From Actinomycetota bacterium (GTDB lineage Bacteria; Actinomycetota; CADDZG01; WHSQ01): a stretch of DNA of 33,290 nucleotides. A program made the position numbers and the translations under genes. Positions 1 to 9,282 of this stretch are shown here, in pieces (position 1 is the first letter of the stretch; every line of letters starts with the position of its first letter). The notes under the pieces were generated by a model that was not told the DNA's origin, ran no database searches, and was given only the letters and a program-made list of their open reading frames with translations. The DNA is taken from positions 1 through 33,290 of the forward strand of contig WHSV01000035.1 in NCBI GenBank assembly GCA_009379915.1. Reading direction: 5' to 3'.

Positions 1-2358
1 CGACAGCTTAGACCCCCATTGTGAGCGGACGTAGAAAACGTCCACGACGCGGTCGCCAAGGGTGTCGATCTTGGCCACGTGGATGTCCAGATCCAGGTCG
101 GCCAGTCCCGCAGTGAGGGCGTAGAGCAGGCCGAGCTCGTTCGGCCCTCTCACCTCCACGACCGTCGATGCCATCGATGCGTCGTGCAGGATGCGGATGT
201 CCGGCTGCACACCGATGCCCGAGCTGTAGTCACTGACTTTCGAGCGCATGCGGGCATCGACCGCGAGGTGGCCGGAGAAGGCAGCCTCGAGATCCCCGAG
301 ACACCTCTCCGCTGCGGTCGTGTTCGGCGTGGTGACCGTTACACGCGTCAGGGCGAGACCGTCCGTCGTCGTGTAGGCGTTGGCGGCGAGGACGTCGATG
401 CGATTGAGGGCGAGGACGCCGGCGACACGAGCGAGGGTTCCCGGGCGATCAGCCACACACACCGTGAGGATGCTCTGCTCGGGATCGGAACCAACTGCCA
501 GCCGGCTGTGGATGTTGCCGGGCTGGACTCCCGTCGCGAGCAGCCTGATCTCGTCCGCCATGTCCGCTACCGGCGTCGAGGTCACATAGGAGGGCGGGAG
601 TGACGCGAGGACACGCTGAGATCGTCCCGCGAGCGCGGGTTCGAAGGCTTCGAGTCTGCGTGCGGCTTCTGCCACGCCACGGTCGAGCGGAACCTCACCC
701 GTCTCGAATGCCTCGAGCACCCGGTTCACGAGATTCGCGACCAGCGATGCTTTCCACTCGTTCCAGGCATGGGGGCCCGTTGCGCGCCCATCGGCGATGG
801 CAAGGAGAAGGAGCTGCCTGAGTCGCCGTCCGTCTCCGGTTTTTGCAACGACGGCCTTTATGACGGAGCCGTCATCGAGGTCGCGCCTCGTCGCGGTGTC
901 CGGCAGGAGCAAGTGGTATCTGACGAGCTCTGCGACCTCTTGGATCTCGACCTCGTTCATCCCCATCCTGCGGGCGACTTCGGCGGCGATCGATGCACCT
1001 TCGACGCTGTGATCGCGTCCGTTTCCCTTACCGAGGTCGTGCAACAGAGTTCCAAGGTAGAGCGTCGACAGGTCGCCGATGACGTGGGCGTGATTGGACG
1101 GCACCGGTTCGTCGAGACAGGCGGTTAGCTCTCCAACTGCAACGAAGGAGTGCCCGTCGACCGTGTACCGGTGGTAGGGATCGTGCTGCGGGCGGCCGCG
1201 AATGCGCGACCACTCGGGTACCAGGACGTCCCAACCACGGAGATGCTCCAGAAGTTCGAGAGCAGCGGGTCCGTGACGCCCGCGGAGCACCTCGAAGAAG
1301 GCCGACCTCTGATCCTCGGTCCAGACCCCTGGTTTAGCGCCCTCGAAGGCGAGCGTCATCTTGTTGAGGGCATCGAGCGAGATGCGGTGGCCCGTGGTTG
1401 CGTGAGCCGCCAGAAGCTCGAGTGACGACGTGACATCCACGTCCTCGCCGACGAAACGCAACGTACTGTCCTCGAGCCGCACCCTCGAGGTGATGACCGC
1501 GCTGCGTCCCGACCGCCGAGGGCCACCAAGAATCTTGCGCGACAAATCCTCCATCGCCAACGTGAGCGTGAACTCGATATCCCTGGCCGCGGCGTGCACG
1601 CCGGTCATCATGGCGTCCGCGGCACCGTCGGAAACGAACCCCAGGCGGCGAGCAACCTCGGGTTGAAGCTCGAAGTGCAGCTTGTCGGACTTCCGTCGAA
1701 GCGTCGCGTGAAGACCCTCGCGCGCCGCGAGGAGAACACCCGATTGTTGCTCGAGACCGGAGCCGAAGTCGGGGGAGCCGGCTATCGCCTCCATCCACCC
1801 GAGGGCGTGAACGTCGCGCAGCCCACCGACGTCCTCCTTCAGGTCGGGGGCCAGCGCCCAGCCGGCACGCTCCGCTTCTCGATGACGATGCCGGGTCGCA
1901 TCCATCAGCCGTCTCAGTAACGAGCGTTTCTTGCGAGTCTGCCACCGGTCGCGGCGCGCGCAAAAGTCATCGAAGACGTCGGCGTTTCCCGCAATCAGTC
2001 TCGTGGTCAGAATCGAAGTGGCGGCCGGGAGGTCTCGGGACGCGAAATCGACGGCTTGGCTAGGCGAACGAAGCGCGTGACCAACCTGCCACCCCGCGTC
2101 CCACAGGGCGTAGGTGAAGGCGCGCAGGCGCTGTCTGTCCACATCGGTGTCGCCGCCGGCCGCGAGAACCAGCAGATCGATGTCGGAGTAGGGGGAAAGA
2201 TGCCCTCGTCCGTACCCTCCGACCGCGACGACCGCAACCGACTCGTGCACCGCAATCGTGTCCTGGGCAAGCGCCAGCAACGCGCGGTCCATGTCGGCCG
2301 CGCGCTGCAACGCTGCGCTGCCGCCCTGGCTCGGGGGGGCCGGCCGAGCGACACGCAA
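1..2358 (-). CDS. glnD: [Protein-PII] uridylyl/adenylyltransferase GlnD, C-terminus cut by window edge
   Basis: GlnD transfers a nucleotide to PII at low nitrogen and removes it at high nitrogen. The frame is open from the window edge to a TGA just upstream of the start region and gives 786 codons with every expected domain. The nucleotidyltransferase motif GGYGRGHLSPYSDIDLL begins at residue 47, LKEDVGGLRD follows, the HD-domain motif LLHDLGKGNGRDHS has H440-D441, and two ACT domains lie near 627-700 and 730-786 (NELGLLYALTAGLADLDLDI). Only the last few residues should be missing. I chose a TTG at 2358 as start because it sits 1 nt after the glnK stop, which suits translational coupling. The alternative is ATG at 2292, leaving a very short N-terminus before the catalytic motif. 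It is the third gene of amtB-glnK-glnD. In some actinobacteria, such as Corynebacterium, this enzyme adenylylates rather than uridylylates; the sequence alone does not decide. Confidence 0.95.
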   Translation of the reverse strand, partial: MRVARPAPPSQGGSAALQRAADMDRALLALAQDTIAVHESVAVVAVGGYGRGHLSPYSDIDLLVLAAGGDTDVDRQRLRAFTYALWDAGWQVGHALRSPSQAVDFASRDLPAATSILTTRLIAGNADVFDDFCARRDRWQTRKKRSLLRRLMDATRHRHREAERAGWALAPDLKEDVGGLRDVHALGWMEAIAGSPDFGSGLEQQSGVLLAAREGLHATLRRKSDKLHFELQPEVARRLGFVSDGAADAMMTGVHAAARDIEFTLTLAMEDLSRKILGGPRRSGRSAVITSRVRLEDSTLRFVGEDVDVTSSLELLAAHATTGHRISLDALNKMTLAFEGAKPGVWTEDQRSAFFEVLRGRHGPAALELLEHLRGWDVLVPEWSRIRGRPQHDPYHRYTVDGHSFVAVGELTACLDEPVPSNHAHVIGDLSTLYLGTLLHDLGKGNGRDHSVEGASIAAEVARRMGMNEVEIQEVAELVRYHLLLPDTATRRDLDDGSVIKAVVAKTGDGRRLRQLLLLAIADGRATGPHAWNEWKASLVANLVNRVLEAFETGEVPLDRGVAEAARRLEAFEPALAGRSQRVLASLPPSYVTSTPVADMADEIRLLATGVQPGNIHSRLAVGSDPEQSILTVCVADRPGTLARVAGVLALNRIDVLAANAYTTTDGLALTRVTVTTPNTTAAERCLGDLEAAFSGHLAVDARMRSKVSDYSSGIGVQPDIRILHDASMASTVVEVRGPNELGLLYALTAGLADLDLDIHVAKIDTLGDRVVDVFYVRSQWGSKLS

Positions 2359-2359
2359 G

Positions 2360-4011
<1,652 letters not shown>

Positions 4012-4116
4012 GCGCCAGCTCCCTTCTCGATCGCAACTGCGCGACCGAATCGAATCGGCTGGTCGTGCCACGCTGCATGACCGACGAGTGAACTGAGGAC
4101 AGGCTGAGGCCACACT

Positions 4117-4154
4117 GTTTCAGATGTGTTTCAGTGCAGTTTCCCGCCAGTTAA
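4117..4154 (-). promoter_or_regulatory. GlnR-like operator, four half-sites at 11-bp spacing, upstream of amtB
   Basis: Read on the minus strand, this segment is TTAAC-N6-GAAAC-N6-GAAAC-N6-GAAAC, four pentamers spaced exactly 11 bp apart. It matches the known actinobacterial GlnR element (gTnAC-N6-GaAAC repeated), bound by the OmpR-type nitrogen regulator. It lies about 105 bp before the amtB start, in the 150-bp gap between pgl and amtB, and would control amtB-glnK-glnD. I see no convincing -10 between box and start. The regulator itself is not in this window. Confidence 0.8.
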
Positions 4155-4161
4155 AACTCGG

Positions 4162-4824
4162 CTATAGGTGAGAGGCAGCGGCCTCGTCCAGCAGGAAGGT
4201 TGCATCGGGGTGATCCGCCAGCAGTCGCACCGGGCAGCTCAGCGGGTCGTCGCCGGGCTTCATTGCCCGCTCCATTGCGGCGGCCTTCGATGAGCCGGTG
4301 ACGATCAACAGGATCGTGCGGGCCGAATTGATAGCCGGGGCGGTCATCGTCAGCCCCTTCAGACCGTCGGGACGGTCCACCGACAGACACAGCGCATCCG
4401 GATCGATGAGAGCGGCGGAGTTGGGCCACAGCGCAGCGACGTGGTTGTCCTCGCCCATGCCGAGAAGCATGAGATCGAAACCTCGCTCGACGGCCGGGAC
4501 GAGCCCGTCGTGGTAGCTGCGCGCCGCCTCGATGGGGGAGTCTTCGCCTCGCATTCGATGCACTCTGGCGGCCCCGCTTCTCTCCAGCAGCAACCGCTCG
4601 GAGAGGGCGAAGTTGCTCGCCTCGTGGTCCGGCGGGACGCATCGTTCGTCCGAGAAGTAGACGTCGGTCTTGGTCAGATCGAGGTTCAACTCCGGGTAGA
4701 CCCTCTCGGCCGTACCCCCACCCGTGAGAACGATTGAGCCCTCGGCGGGCGTGCGCGCGGCGATCCGAGTTGCCGCGTCGACTGCATAGCCGCCGGACGG
4801 AAAGACCTCGACGGCGAAGCTCAT
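4162..4824 (-). CDS. pgl: 6-phosphogluconolactonase
   Basis: Hydrolyses 6-phosphogluconolactone to 6-phosphogluconate, the second step of the oxidative pentose phosphate pathway, in the cytoplasm. From ATG 4824 it has 220 residues, normal for the Pgl/DevB type. Recognisable segments are LTGGGTAERVYPEL near the N-terminus, VYFSDERCVPPDHEASNF, the phosphate-loop-like FDLMLLGMGEDNHVAALWPN, and a C-terminal LLIVTGSSKAAAMERAM. A longer frame runs upstream but is Arg/Ser-rich and unlike the family; GAGGTG precedes the chosen ATG. The next enzyme of the pathway, Gnd, is encoded at the other end of the window. Its immediate upstream neighbour is a decayed transporter, so no functional operon is evident. 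Confidence 0.92.
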   Translation of the reverse strand: MSFAVEVFPSGGYAVDAATRIAARTPAEGSIVLTGGGTAERVYPELNLDLTKTDVYFSDERCVPPDHEASNFALSERLLLERSGAARVHRMRGEDSPIEAARSYHDGLVPAVERGFDLMLLGMGEDNHVAALWPNSAALIDPDALCLSVDRPDGLKGLTMTAPAINSARTILLIVTGSSKAAAMERAMKPGDDPLSCPVRLLADHPDATFLLDEAAASHL

Positions 4825-4903
4825 CTCGACCACACCTCGTTCCGGAAATAGGGCGTCCGGCGGATGTTTGGGAGGAAAGCGCAATGCGCCATGGCCGGAC
4901 ACA

Positions 4904-5428
4904 TTACCCGCCATGAATCCTGCGCACGGGTCTCTGCTCGTTACGTGGCTGCTCATCCGCCTGCGTCTCCTTCGCGGGCTGTACCTTCTTGCCGGTGGCC
5001 TCGTCCAGAGCCCTCGTGGTGAGAACCGGCGCAAGCACGATGGCCATGCCTGCCAGGCAGGCGGCGCCGAGGTAGAACGGGGCGCGCAGCGCCACGTTGC
5101 CCGCGACGAGGCCGCCCAGTAGCGCTCCCAAGAACCCTGCAGCGATTCCTCCAGCCGCACCGCCGGTAAGCAGGAGCCCAAAGCCACCGGCGCCGAGACC
5201 GAGCTCGCCGGTCGCAAGAAGCACCAGGACCCCGAGCGTTGCGGCCCCGAACAAGTTCACGATCCCGACCATGATTGCGACCGTTCGGATCAGCCGGTTG
5301 CTCCAGAACCAGCGCAGGCCCTCACCGATCGACCCCCACAACCCCGGTGCAGTCCCGGGCCCGGTCTTATCCGCTCGTGGCGAGCGGGGCAGAAGCGCAC
5401 ACCAACGAAAGAGGTTGGCCGAACAATT
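4904..5428 (-). pseudogene. Remnant of an MFS (EntS-like) transporter
   Basis: The open frame begins just after a TGA at 5429-5431 and ends at 4904. It resembles only the second half of a major facilitator transporter. A loop ending ALLPRSPRAD is followed by SIGEGLRWFWSNRLIRTVA, typical of the stretch entering helix 7. Two hydrophobic helices follow, then an abrupt junction at GGIAAGFLGALLGGLVAGN that seems to join a helix 8 region to a helix 11 region. The N-terminal six helices are absent because the acyl-CoA synthetase stop lies 25 bp upstream. The best start would be TTG 5341 (145 residues), without a good ribosome site. I infer a gene reduced by a 5' deletion plus an internal in-frame deletion. 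A small standalone membrane protein is less likely. Confidence 0.65.
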
Positions 5429-5452
5429 TCAGAGCAAGAAGCGTGAACCCAG

Positions 5453-7114
5453 CTAGCGCAGGGGTTCGCCGTCCTGTGCGACGTCGATGAGCTCTCTCTT
5501 GAGGACCTTGCCCGTTGCCGTGCGCGGCAGCTCGTCGAGGATGTGAACCTGCTTCGGCACTTTGTATGAGGCGAGCTCGTTCTTGCACGCCGCGGTGATC
5601 TCGTCCTCGGTGATCGAACCGGCCACGAACGCCGCGAGGATCTGCCCGTACTCGTCGTCCGGAACTCCGACGACGGCGACCTCGTCGACACCGTCGAGAT
5701 CCTCGATAACCTGCTCCACTTCGACCGGATAGACGTTCTCACCACCCACCACGACCATGTCGTCTGCTCGGCCGTCGATGTAGAGGAAGCCTTCGTCGTC
5801 GAGATGACCGAGGTCTCCGATGGACATCCATCCATCACCGATGCGCTTGGGGGACTCACCCGAGATGTAACCCTCGAACATCACCTTGCTGCGAATGTGG
5901 ATCTCGCCCGTTTCGCCGGCGGACACAGGCTTTTCATCGGCGCTGGTTACGCGCACTTCGATACCCGGCACCGGACGGCCCACTGTGTGTTCGTCCCTGA
6001 GCATGTCCTCCGGCGTTGCGATGGCGACCCACCCCGCCTCGGTCGAGCCGTAGAGGTCGTAAAGGACCGGACCGAACAACTCCGTCGCGCCGCGCCGCAC
6101 ATCGTTGCTCAGAACGGAGCCGCTCGCCATCACGATGCGAAGGCCGGACAGGTCGTATTTCGATTTCATTTCGTCTGGGAGAGAGAGTATCCGGCGGACC
6201 ATCACAGGCACGAACGATGCGGCCGTGCACCGATGCTTCTCGATGAGCTCGAGCGAGTCCTCCGGGTCGAACTTCTCGGGTAGCACGAGCGTCGCGCCGA
6301 GAGCGGTGGCGAAGGTGAAGGTCGCGAGCCCGAACGAGTGAAACAGGGGGGCGGGGCAGTACACGACGTCGTTCCTGCGATACGGCACCACCCGGAGGAG
6401 GTTGGCGAGGACACCGAGGCCCGACGCCGCGGCATCGCGCGCCGCGGCCTTGGGTGTGCCCGTCGTTCCCGAAGTCTGAATGACTACCTTCGGGGTTCCC
6501 CCGCGCCCGCCGAACGGGGCCGGGGGGCGGGTGCCACGCTCCGCAATCAAGTCCTCGTAGCGAGCCGACTGAGGTAACTGCCCGTCCGCGGATCCCACGG
6601 CAATCAGAGGGATGCCGTCCGGCACGCACTTCTCCACCGTGGCCGAGTGAGCGGTGTCGTAGAAGAGCACGACGGGACGTGAGTTCTGAATCGTTGCCTC
6701 GAGCTCGGTTGGTTTCGCCCAGGTGTTGAGGGGGCACGCCACGACTCCGAGACGTTGAGCGGCGAGTGTCACTTCGACCATCTCGCGTCCGTTTCGCAGC
6801 AGGAGGGCGACGTGATCGCTCGGTTCGACGCCCACCGAATCCAGAGCGTGGACGACTCGATTGACTCGTTGGTTGAGGTCGGCCCACGAGATGCTCCCGT
6901 TTCGGTCGTGGATCGCGGGCTTGTCGCCGGTGGTGACGGCATTCATATGACTGAGGATGGCGAGAGACGGCCCCCGGCCGATCAACCAGGGGAGGGCAGC
7001 TCCGACCGCGAGAGGACTCTTGTGTCCCAGCGCGCCGGCGCTGCGAAGTTGCTTCAGCGTGTTCGGGTGCAGGATCTCGGCGATCTGGCCCAGTGCCCCC
7101 AGGCGTGACCCCAT
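5453..7114 (-). CDS. AMP-dependent acyl-CoA synthetase / fatty-acid-CoA ligase
   Basis: Activates a carboxylic acid, probably a fatty acid, to its acyl-CoA through an acyl-adenylate. It has 553 residues, typical for FadD-like members of the ANL superfamily. All core motifs are present: the phosphate loop QTSGTTGTPKAAAR, the aromatic/adenine motif YGSTEAGW, the hinge GDLGHLDDEGFLYIDGR, GGENVYPVEVE, and the catalytic lysine motif PRTATGKVLKREL near the C-terminus. No transmembrane segment is apparent. ATG 7114 has GGAAAGGG at suitable distance. It lies 38 bp downstream of the response regulator on the same strand, so co-transcription with the signalling genes is possible but not shown. Chain-length specificity cannot be read from the sequence. 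Confidence 0.92.
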   Translation of the reverse strand: MGSRLGALGQIAEILHPNTLKQLRSAGALGHKSPLAVGAALPWLIGRGPSLAILSHMNAVTTGDKPAIHDRNGSISWADLNQRVNRVVHALDSVGVEPSDHVALLLRNGREMVEVTLAAQRLGVVACPLNTWAKPTELEATIQNSRPVVLFYDTAHSATVEKCVPDGIPLIAVGSADGQLPQSARYEDLIAERGTRPPAPFGGRGGTPKVVIQTSGTTGTPKAAARDAAASGLGVLANLLRVVPYRRNDVVYCPAPLFHSFGLATFTFATALGATLVLPEKFDPEDSLELIEKHRCTAASFVPVMVRRILSLPDEMKSKYDLSGLRIVMASGSVLSNDVRRGATELFGPVLYDLYGSTEAGWVAIATPEDMLRDEHTVGRPVPGIEVRVTSADEKPVSAGETGEIHIRSKVMFEGYISGESPKRIGDGWMSIGDLGHLDDEGFLYIDGRADDMVVVGGENVYPVEVEQVIEDLDGVDEVAVVGVPDDEYGQILAAFVAGSITEDEITAACKNELASYKVPKQVHILDELPRTATGKVLKRELIDVAQDGEPLR

Positions 7115-7152
7115 CCCTCAGCCCTTTCCTCTGCGATCCGCCCCGAGGCCGG

Positions 7153-7800
7153 TCACCGAGGAAGCTGCTTCGAGAGCTCTTCCAGCTCCGCCGCCAGGGC
7201 ACTCGCCTCGTCTGCGTTGGTTCCGCCGTCCAAGACAGCCCTCAGCCTTGCCGCCGTGTCCTCTACGCGCTTGCCGATCTCGGTTTGTCGTTGCAGCTTC
7301 CTGGTTTTGTTGTGAAGCTCGGTGAAGACGCCGACCTTGGTCCTCAGTGCCCAGGGATCGAAGGGCTTGAAGAGATAATCGACCGCCCCGGCCGAGTACC
7401 CGCGCAGGGCGTGGTGAGGCTCCTGGCTGATGGCGGTGATGAAGATGATCGGGATGTCCTTCGTCTTCGGCCGCTCCTTGATCTGAAGGGCGGTCTCGAA
7501 GCCGTCCATCCCCGGCATCTGAACATCGAGCAGGATGAGGGCGAACTCGTGGTCGAGGAGATGCTTGAGGGCCTCCTCGCCCGACTCAGCCGTTACGAGG
7601 TTCTGGTTGAGGGGGGCAAGGACCGCCTCGAGCGCAAGCAGATTCTCGGGTCTGTCGTCGACCAGAAGGATGCTGCATTTTTCGTTGCCCTCACGCTCCG
7701 ACGCCCCTTCGGGGCGTCTCCGCTCACGCCGCCCAGGCCCCGCCGTCGGGTACCGATCGCGATCGTCGAGACGATCGCTTCCTTTCGGCTCCGAGTTCAA
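7153..7800 (-). CDS. Single-domain response regulator with coiled-coil tail
   Basis: A receiver-domain protein of 215 residues. The acidic pair is in SILLVDDRPENLLALE, the phosphorylation site is D92 in LILLDVQMPGMDGFE, T122 and K145 (YLFKPFDP) complete the active site. No DNA-binding or enzyme output domain follows. Instead, residues 150-215 are a charged, likely helical tail rich in Arg, Glu and Leu. The only usable start is TTG at 7800, preceded by GGAAGCGGAA; this leaves a disordered, Arg-rich 40-residue leader before the receiver, unusual for such proteins. It is the last gene of the hybrid kinase-cheR-cheB cluster, 25 bp after cheB. It probably receives phosphate from that kinase and acts by protein contact; this is inference from position. 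Confidence 0.88.
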   Translation of the reverse strand: MNSEPKGSDRLDDRDRYPTAGPGRRERRRPEGASEREGNEKCSILLVDDRPENLLALEAVLAPLNQNLVTAESGEEALKHLLDHEFALILLDVQMPGMDGFETALQIKERPKTKDIPIIFITAISQEPHHALRGYSAGAVDYLFKPFDPWALRTKVGVFTELHNKTRKLQRQTEIGKRVEDTAARLRAVLDGGTNADEASALAAELEELSKQLPR

Positions 7801-7825
7801 TTCCGCTTCCGCCCCTCTCTACCCA

Positions 7826-8404
7826 TCATCTGCATATCTCGACAAGAAACGGCGCGATCTTTCGTAGCGGCAAGACCTTCGCTCCCTTGACCGCGGCCAT
7901 CGCGGCCGAGGGCATCTCGGGTCGTGCCGCGGTGGCCGGGTCCTGTACCACCGTCACTCCGCCCTCGTCCCTGATCCGCTTGAGTCCCGCCGAACCGTCC
8001 GTGTTCGCGCCAGTAAGTATTACCCCGACGAGCCGGTCGGCGTACGCGTCGGCGGCCGACTCGAAGGCGACGTCGATCGAGGGGCGGCTGTGGTGCACGA
8101 ACCCCTCCGTCGAAAGGGCCAGGCTCCCCGGCTCTACCAGAAGGTGATAGTCGGGCGGCGCGATGTAGACGTGACCGGGCTCGATCGCGTCCTTGTCGGA
8201 TGCCTCCGTGATAGCCAGGGGGGAGTGACTCTGGAGCACCCGCACCATCACATCCGACGAGTCGCTCGAGCGGTGCTGTGCGACGACGAGCGGAGTGGGG
8301 AAGTCGTCGGTCAGTCCCTCGAGCAGCCACCTCAAGGCCTGCAGCCCCCCCCAAGACGCACCGACGACCACGAGTTCGAACGGGGGCACTCCCTCGGGGG
8401 GCAT
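7826..8404 (-). CDS. cheB: Stand-alone CheB-type methylesterase domain protein
   Basis: Chemotaxis-type protein-glutamate methylesterase/deamidase domain without the usual N-terminal receiver, 192 residues. The catalytic triad is visible: S17 in VVGASWGG, H44 in VVAQHRSS, D136 in TGANTDGSAGL. The surrounding IAPPDYHLLV and the PEMPSAAM segment near the end are also family features. With no receiver it cannot be activated in the usual way by CheA phosphorylation. Its ATG shares one base with the cheR stop (TGATG), so the two opposing activities are translationally coupled. No methyl-accepting chemoreceptor, CheA or CheW is in the window, so the substrate is unknown; the neighbouring poly-HAMP kinase is a candidate. 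Confidence 0.92.
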   Translation of the reverse strand: MPPEGVPPFELVVVGASWGGLQALRWLLEGLTDDFPTPLVVAQHRSSDSSDVMVRVLQSHSPLAITEASDKDAIEPGHVYIAPPDYHLLVEPGSLALSTEGFVHHSRPSIDVAFESAADAYADRLVGVILTGANTDGSAGLKRIRDEGGVTVVQDPATAARPEMPSAAMAAVKGAKVLPLRKIAPFLVEICR

Positions 8405-9282
8405 CAGCGCACCCGTTTGTAGAGCTTCTCGTTCACATCGATCTCTTCGTAAGCCGAGGCGTGCCGCGTGAACTTGATGGACTCCTTGCGACCGAGCGCA
8501 AGAACGCCGGACATCCCCAAGCTCGAATAGAACAGACCGTGCACGCGCTCTTGCAACGACCTGTCGAAGTAGATCATCACGTTGCGGCAGACGATCATCT
8601 GGAACTCGTTGAAGGAGCGATCCGATGCCAGGTTGTGCTGAGCGAAAATGATGTTCTCCGTCAACGATTCGTTGAACCGTGCTCCCTGTCCGTTGGCCGT
8701 GTAGTACTCGCTGAAGGCCGTCTTGCCGCCTGCGGCGATGTAGTTCTCGGTGTAATCCCGCATCTTGTCGAGAGGAAACACTCCCTGCTTGGCGAGATCG
8801 AGCACGTTTTCGTTGATGTCGGTGGCGTAGATCTTCGTCCTGTCGATCAGCCCTTCCTCCCTTAACAGGATCGCAAGAGACAAAGTCTCCTCACCCGTCG
8901 AACACCCCGCATTCCATATCCGGATGAATGGATAGGTCCGCAACAGGGGGACGACCTTCTGCCGGATCGCCAGGTAGAACTCTGGATCGCGGAACATCGA
9001 CGTAACGTTGATCGACAGGTCCTCCAGGAGCCGATTCATGGTGTCCTGGTCGTGAAGGACGCGCTCCTGCAGTCCGGAGATGGACTCGAGGCCCTCCGCG
9101 TACGCACGTCGCCACAGACGCCTCTTTATCGAACCGCGCGCGTAGTCCCGGAAATCGAATCCGTACTGCTGATAGATGCCTTCTAGCACAAGGTCGATCT
9201 CGAGATTCTCGAGATCATTTCGCTTAACCGGTTCGAATCCGCTTGGTCCTAGCAGCGCCGACCTCTCTATTCGTAGAGCCAC
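8404..9282 (-). CDS. cheR: CheR-type protein-glutamate methyltransferase
   Basis: An S-adenosylmethionine-dependent methyltransferase of the chemotaxis type, 292 residues. An N-terminal helical CheR domain ([19 protein letters not shown], then [14 protein letters not shown]) precedes the catalytic Rossmann domain with the AdoMet motif [11 protein letters not shown], the acidic loop [11 protein letters not shown], and CRNVMIYFD. The GTG start at 9282 overlaps the end of the kinase gene by 16 bp. No strong ribosome site is visible, so it probably depends on translation of the kinase gene. There is no TPR or PAS extension. It pairs with CheB directly downstream. The methyl-acceptor is not identified; family members outside chemotaxis serve alternative sensory systems. 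Confidence 0.93.
   Translation of the reverse strand: MALRIERSALLGPSGFEPVKRNDLENLEIDLVLEGIYQQYGFDFRDYARGSIKRRLWRRAYAEGLESISGLQERVLHDQDTMNRLLEDLSINVTSMFRDPEFYLAIRQKVVPLLRTYPFIRIWNAGCSTGEETLSLAILLREEGLIDRTKIYATDINENVLDLAKQGVFPLDKMRDYTENYIAAGGKTAFSEYYTANGQGARFNESLTENIIFAQHNLASDRSFNEFQMIVCRNVMIYFDRSLQERVHGLFYSSLGMSGVLALGRKESIKFTRHASAYEEIDVNEKLYKRVR

Noticed and set aside
5934-7202. 422-residue minus-strand frame overlapping the acyl-CoA synthetase
   Set aside because: Alternative frame of the same strand, Arg-rich and without motifs, whereas the 5453-7114 frame has all the synthetase motifs.
7759-7778. Inverted repeat GCGATCGTC/GACGATCGC inside the response regulator leader
   Set aside because: GATC-rich codons for Asp and Arg can make this by chance, and it lies in coding sequence with no nearby start to regulate.
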